Position numbers and translations under genes: made by a program
Notes under the pieces: model-generated
What the model saw: the letters and a program-made list of their open reading frames with translations, nothing else
Databases searched by the model: none
What the model was told of the DNA's origin: nothing
In this document: piece after piece, positions 7,207 to 9,376 of the stretch
Position numbering within the stretch: the first letter of the stretch is position 1
Layout of the letters: each line of letters opens with the position of its first letter
Assembly (NCBI GenBank): GCA_002085355.1
Contig: NATN01000240.1
Span: 1 to 9,376 of the forward strand
Length of the DNA stretch: 9,376 nt
Direction: 5' to 3'
Origin: Candidatus Zhuqueibacterota bacterium 4484_87
GTDB taxonomy: Bacteria; Zhuqueibacterota; Zhuqueibacteria; Thermofontimicrobiales; Thermofontimicrobiaceae

Positions 7207-7254
7207 GATAGTTCGATATTTCTCTATTCGCTTCTATTTTCGGAGGACTCACTT

Positions 7255-7809
7255 ATGGAACGTTTATTGAATCGAATGTTATCTACTCTTCTCCCCCCCA
7301 TGAGCGGCTGGGATGAGCTAAAAGATGAAGCAATTCAGGAAAAAGAATTGATTAGCAATTATTTGTTATTCACTGCCGCGATCCCTGCCATTTCCGGCTT
7401 TTTAGGATTGATTTTTTCCGGCGAAGCATTTTTTCACTCGTTATTTTGGGCAATCATATTTTATGGCTGCGCTATCGGAGGGGTTTTTCTGCTGGCAAAA
7501 GTGATAACCTATCTGGCCAACAGCTTCAACGCAGAAGAAAACTTGCAAACGTATCTGAAGTTGGTTGTCTTTGCTTCAGCACCTGTTTTCATCGCCAGTA
7601 TTTTCTTCATCATTCCCCCGCTGTACTGGCTTTCCATTGTCGGAGTTTACGGCTTTTTGCAATTCTGGATTGGGTACGATAAGATCGTGTTCTGTCCGGA
7701 GGAAGAAAAGTTCAACTTCTTCTTTATCAGCTTGATAGCTTTTATCCTAACAATAATTTTAATTTATCTCCTTCCGGCGCTCATAGTCAATGCAGCAGTT
7801 TATCAGTGA
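7255..7809 (+). CDS. Yip1-family integral membrane protein
   Basis: The protein is 184 residues. A short soluble N-terminus contains L-L-P-P-M-S-G-W-D-E-L-K-D-E (12-25), the proline-tryptophan-acidic segment typical before the first helix of Yip1-domain proteins. Five hydrophobic segments follow at about 34-55, 60-87, 102-121, 123-141 and 154-178, with charged loops (residues ~91-97, N-A-E-E-N, and ~148-152) between them. Bacterial Yip1-family proteins are inner-membrane proteins of unknown function, and no active site is visible. GGAGGA at 7242-7247, 7 bases before ATG 7255, is an excellent ribosome binding site. The gene follows dnaE by 94 bases containing two hairpins, and a weak terminator lies after it. 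In FCB genomes Yip1-like and DUF5362-like genes can be neighbours, as seems to be the case here, but I infer no shared job from that. Confidence 0.85.
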   Translation: MERLLNRMLSTLLPPMSGWDELKDEAIQEKELISNYLLFTAAIPAISGFLGLIFSGEAFFHSLFWAIIFYGCAIGGVFLLAKVITYLANSFNAEENLQTYLKLVVFASAPVFIASIFFIIPPLYWLSIVGVYGFLQFWIGYDKIVFCPEEEKFNFFFISLIAFILTIILIYLLPALIVNAAVYQ

Positions 7810-7815
7810 TTTTGT

Positions 7816-7840
7816 GGAGTGATGACGCTCTCGTTTTTTT
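7816..7840 (+). terminator. weak intrinsic terminator after the Yip1-family gene
   Basis: GAGTG (7817-7821) pairs with CGCTC (7826-7830), with one wobble pair and an ATGA tetraloop. Seven T residues start three bases later (7834-7840). The stem is short, so termination may be partial. Confidence 0.45.
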
Positions 7841-7869
7841 CTTAATTTAACGATCAGAGAGGGTATCAG

Positions 7870-8061
7870 ATGAATGAAAAAACTGGTGCAACAAAACCAC
7901 TGTACAATGCTAAAGGCTGGCTGAGACTGATCGGAGTTGTGTCCATCATCTACGGCGTTTTTCGTCATCGATTGGGCGATTGTCTCCGGTATTTCATCCT
8001 TACAATTTATAACTTTGCTGATCCGGTAATTTTTAAAAGCGGTAAAATGAATGATAATTGA
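7870..8061 (+). CDS. small DUF5362-like membrane protein, probably frameshifted
   Basis: ATG 7870 has a good ribosome binding site (GAGAGGG, 7857-7863) and opens a 63-codon frame. Residues 10-31 (P-L-Y-N-A-K-G-W-L-R-L-I-G-V-V-S-I-I-Y-G-V-F) resemble the start of DUF5362 membrane proteins, with the KGW motif and first helix. After residue 31 the frame turns basic and polar (R-H-R-L-G-D-C-L-R) and no longer looks like the family. Losing one T from the T5 run at 7958-7962 would instead read a hydrophobic tail (F-V-I-D-W-A-I-V-S-G-I) to a TAA at 8027-8029, 21 bases before tatD. In the present frame the stop lies at 8059-8061, inside tatD. A decayed gene or a sequencing indel both fit; a genuine 63-residue protein is also possible. 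Confidence 0.45.
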   Translation: MNEKTGATKPLYNAKGWLRLIGVVSIIYGVFRHRLGDCLRYFILTIYNFADPVIFKSGKMNDN

Positions 8062-8818
8062 CACGCACGCTCATCTTTGTGATGAGCAATTCAATGCGGA
8101 CATTGGGCAAGTCATTTCGCGGGCAGCCCAAAAGGATGTAAGAAGGATTATTTCAGTGAGTGAGTCGATCACTGATGCAAAGAAAAACCTTCTGCTCGCT
8201 CAAAAATATCCGGTTATTTTTCCCGCTGCCGGGCTATTTCCCACTGATCTGGACCCTGAACATGCAGAAGAAATGATAAATTTTATCAGGGACAATCAAA
8301 AAGAATGGATCGCTGTCGGAGAGGTTGGTCTGGACTTCTGGGCGGTAAAATCGGACGAAGAACAACAACTTCAGCGGGAAATTTTTCGCCGTTTCATTTT
8401 GCTGGCAAAAGAATTAGATATTCCGTTAAACATCCACTCCCGCTCCGCTGGAAAATACGTAATTCAGATGCTGCTCGAAAACGAAGCAGAAAAAGTGCAG
8501 CTTCATGCTTTTGACGGTAAAGCAAGCTCCGCCTTGCCGGCAGTTGAAGCAGGCTATTTTTTCTCAATCCCGCCGTCAATCATTCGCTCACGACAAAAAC
8601 AAAAATTGGTTAAACAATTACCGTTGGATCGTTTGCTATTGGAAACGGACAGTCCGGTACTGGGCCCAACGCCCGGACAACGTAATGAGCCAGAGAATAT
8701 TGTACTCGCACTGAAAAAGGTAGCTGAAATTAAAGAAATCCATGAAAAACAGGTGGAAGAGGCAGTATTCGAAAACACATGTCAACTTTATGGTTTCAGA
8801 GCAGAAGATTTCAGTTAG
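8051..8818 (+). CDS. tatD: TatD-family metal-dependent hydrolase (putative DNase)
   Basis: TatD proteins are TIM-barrel hydrolases of the amidohydrolase superfamily; several are metal-dependent 3'-5' nucleases. The protein is 255 residues, the usual length. The metal ligands expected for the family are all present: H6 and H8 in D-T-H-A-H-L, E91 in G-E-V-G-L-D-F, H129 in H-S-R, H152 in L-H-A-F-D-G, and D200 in L-L-L-E-T-D-S-P. The C-terminal R-N-E-P motif is also present. The usual G-(L/V)-H-P after the second strand reads G-L-F-P here (61-64). ATG 8051 is fixed by the conserved N-terminus. The ribosome binding site is weak (AGCGG near 8039-8043), and the start overlaps the end of the preceding small ORF, so translation may be coupled to it. 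The family is certain; the precise substrate is not, so the symbol is used in the family sense. Confidence 0.93.
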   Translation: MIIDTHAHLCDEQFNADIGQVISRAAQKDVRRIISVSESITDAKKNLLLAQKYPVIFPAAGLFPTDLDPEHAEEMINFIRDNQKEWIAVGEVGLDFWAVKSDEEQQLQREIFRRFILLAKELDIPLNIHSRSAGKYVIQMLLENEAEKVQLHAFDGKASSALPAVEAGYFFSIPPSIIRSRQKQKLVKQLPLDRLLLETDSPVLGPTPGQRNEPENIVLALKKVAEIKEIHEKQVEEAVFENTCQLYGFRAEDFS

Positions 8819-8840
8819 AAATTATGGCACAACACTCGTT

Positions 8841-9218
8841 CTAATTCATCGGGTCTTTCCCGCGATGCCGACGGCGCATAATTTTTTTTAATCCGATTGC
8901 TGATTCTCTACCGTCGCAAATTCCGTCGCCGTCTCTGTCGATGAAGACATCAGATTTTCCTTTTCTCATGCCACGTTTTCCCCGCTTTTCCATGCGATCA
9001 TCAACGCCATTGGCATTTTTATCGACAAAGTCGGATCGTTTTTTCCCCTGCTTGTTTTCTTGCTTTTTAACAGTGCTTTTGGCAGCGCTTTTCTTGGCTA
9101 AAGATGTATCTTTCGCCGCCATCTTCCGGACTTCGCGCGTGCTGTCCGGTTGTTGCGCTAACAATAACACTGGAAATAAAAGCGTTAAAAACAGATATGT
9201 CAGAATTTTTCTTTTCAC
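8841..9218 (-). CDS. small secreted basic protein with two calcium-binding (EF-hand/TSP3-like) loops
   Basis: The minus-strand frame starts at GTG 9218-9216 with GAGGTGG just upstream (9229-9223), a strong ribosome binding site; no ATG lies near. It encodes 125 residues. Residues 1-21 form a clear Sec signal peptide (K-R-K, then a leucine-rich core ending V-L-L-L-A before Q-Q-P-D). Residues ~28-62 form a K/A/S-rich basic linker. Two D-x-D-x-D-G loops follow: D66-K-N68-A-N70-G-V-D-D and D94-R-D96-G-D98-G-I-C-D102, as in thrombospondin type-3 or EF-hand-like repeats. Between and after them the chain is strongly basic (K-R-G-K-R-G-M-R-K-G-K; M-R-R-R-H-R-G-K). The mature product should be exported and may bind calcium and a polyanion. 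The gene converges on tatD with 22 bases between stops. I do not recognise a named family. Confidence 0.75.
   Translation of the reverse strand: MKRKILTYLFLTLLFPVLLLAQQPDSTREVRKMAAKDTSLAKKSAAKSTVKKQENKQGKKRSDFVDKNANGVDDRMEKRGKRGMRKGKSDVFIDRDGDGICDGRESAIGLKKIMRRRHRGKDPMN
8850..8889 (+). terminator. possible terminator for tatD, inside the convergent gene
   Basis: On the plus strand, CGGG/CCCG (8850-8853, 8859-8862) and ATGCC/GG-(C)-GCAT (8865-8879, one bulged base) form two small hairpins. After AA, eight T residues follow (8882-8889). The position 30-70 bases past the tatD stop suits a terminator. The same bases encode residues of the minus-strand protein, so the T-run may simply reflect lysine codons. 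Confidence 0.35.
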
Positions 9219-9376
9219 AAAACCACCTCAATTTGAGCTTGATTATTTACTTTATTAAAGCCCAAAATTTAAAAACAACACATTGTATTACATTTTCACA
9301 TTCCGATGTTCAGCAAAGTATCCAAACAAGCGGAATAATTTTCACTACCCCAAAATTGAATATTTAAACGCACTCC
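9219..9376. other. upstream region of the minus-strand secreted-protein gene
   Basis: These last 158 bases are AT-rich and contain the ribosome binding site of the minus-strand gene (9229-9223). I see no convincing -35/-10 pair on the minus strand, no coding frame that looks real, and no repeat. The window ends here. Confidence 0.5.

Noticed and set aside
8941..9258. 105-codon plus-strand ORF opposite the secreted-protein gene
   Set aside because: The minus strand shows a signal peptide, two calcium loops and a strong ribosome binding site; the plus-strand reading is its shadow.
1..9376. CRISPR arrays, tRNA or rRNA genes, insertion sequences, phage or defence genes
   Set aside because: No regularly spaced repeats, no tRNA-like or rRNA stretches, and no transposase, integrase or toxin-like proteins were seen on either strand.

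Overview
This looks like chromosomal DNA from a bacterium of roughly 45% GC. It is probably a member of the FCB lineage, with Calditrichota or a related candidate phylum as my best guess. That placement is inference from gene style: a secreted protein ending in a FlgD-like Ig domain behind a beta-propeller, a Yip1-type membrane protein next to a DUF5362-like fragment, and a small secreted calcium-loop protein. No marker here fixes the phylum. The window is mostly housekeeping and intact. I found no CRISPR array, tRNA, rRNA, insertion sequence, phage gene or obvious defence system.

Layout. At 1-396 is the 3' end of a large secreted protein (propeller plus FlgD-like Ig). At 478-2202 is recN, a complete SMC-like DNA-repair ATPase, with a possible promoter and palindrome just upstream. 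A gap of about 350 bases (2203-2550) holds a sigma-54-like -24/-12 element and clustered short repeats. It leads to a well-marked start at 2551 whose reading frame closes after 18 codons. The adjacent frame (2621-3556) then encodes a YbgF/CpoB-like coiled-coil/TPR protein, so this gene either has a leader peptide or a frameshifted N-terminus. A strong intrinsic terminator follows (3567-3604).

After a 208-base gap, dnaE (3813-7160) encodes the replicative polymerase alpha subunit. Its PHP domain keeps all nine metal ligands, and it has a recognisable clamp-binding motif. A 12-bp hairpin straddles the dnaE stop codon. A Yip1-family five-helix membrane protein (7255-7809) follows, then a small, apparently damaged DUF5362-like ORF (7870-8061) that overlaps the start of a TatD-family metal-dependent hydrolase (8051-8818). 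On the minus strand, converging on tatD, is a 125-residue secreted, very basic protein with two calcium-binding loops (9218-8841). The last 158 bases are its upstream region.

Functionally, recN (double-strand-break repair), dnaE (replication) and tatD (a possible nuclease) are all DNA-metabolism genes. However, the terminators and gaps suggest several short transcription units and not one operon. I do not see a convincing undescribed system. The observations most worth checking are the interrupted N-terminus and triple DELxxLL motif of the TPR protein, its sigma-54-like upstream region, the hairpin over the dnaE stop, and the basic calcium-loop secreted protein.
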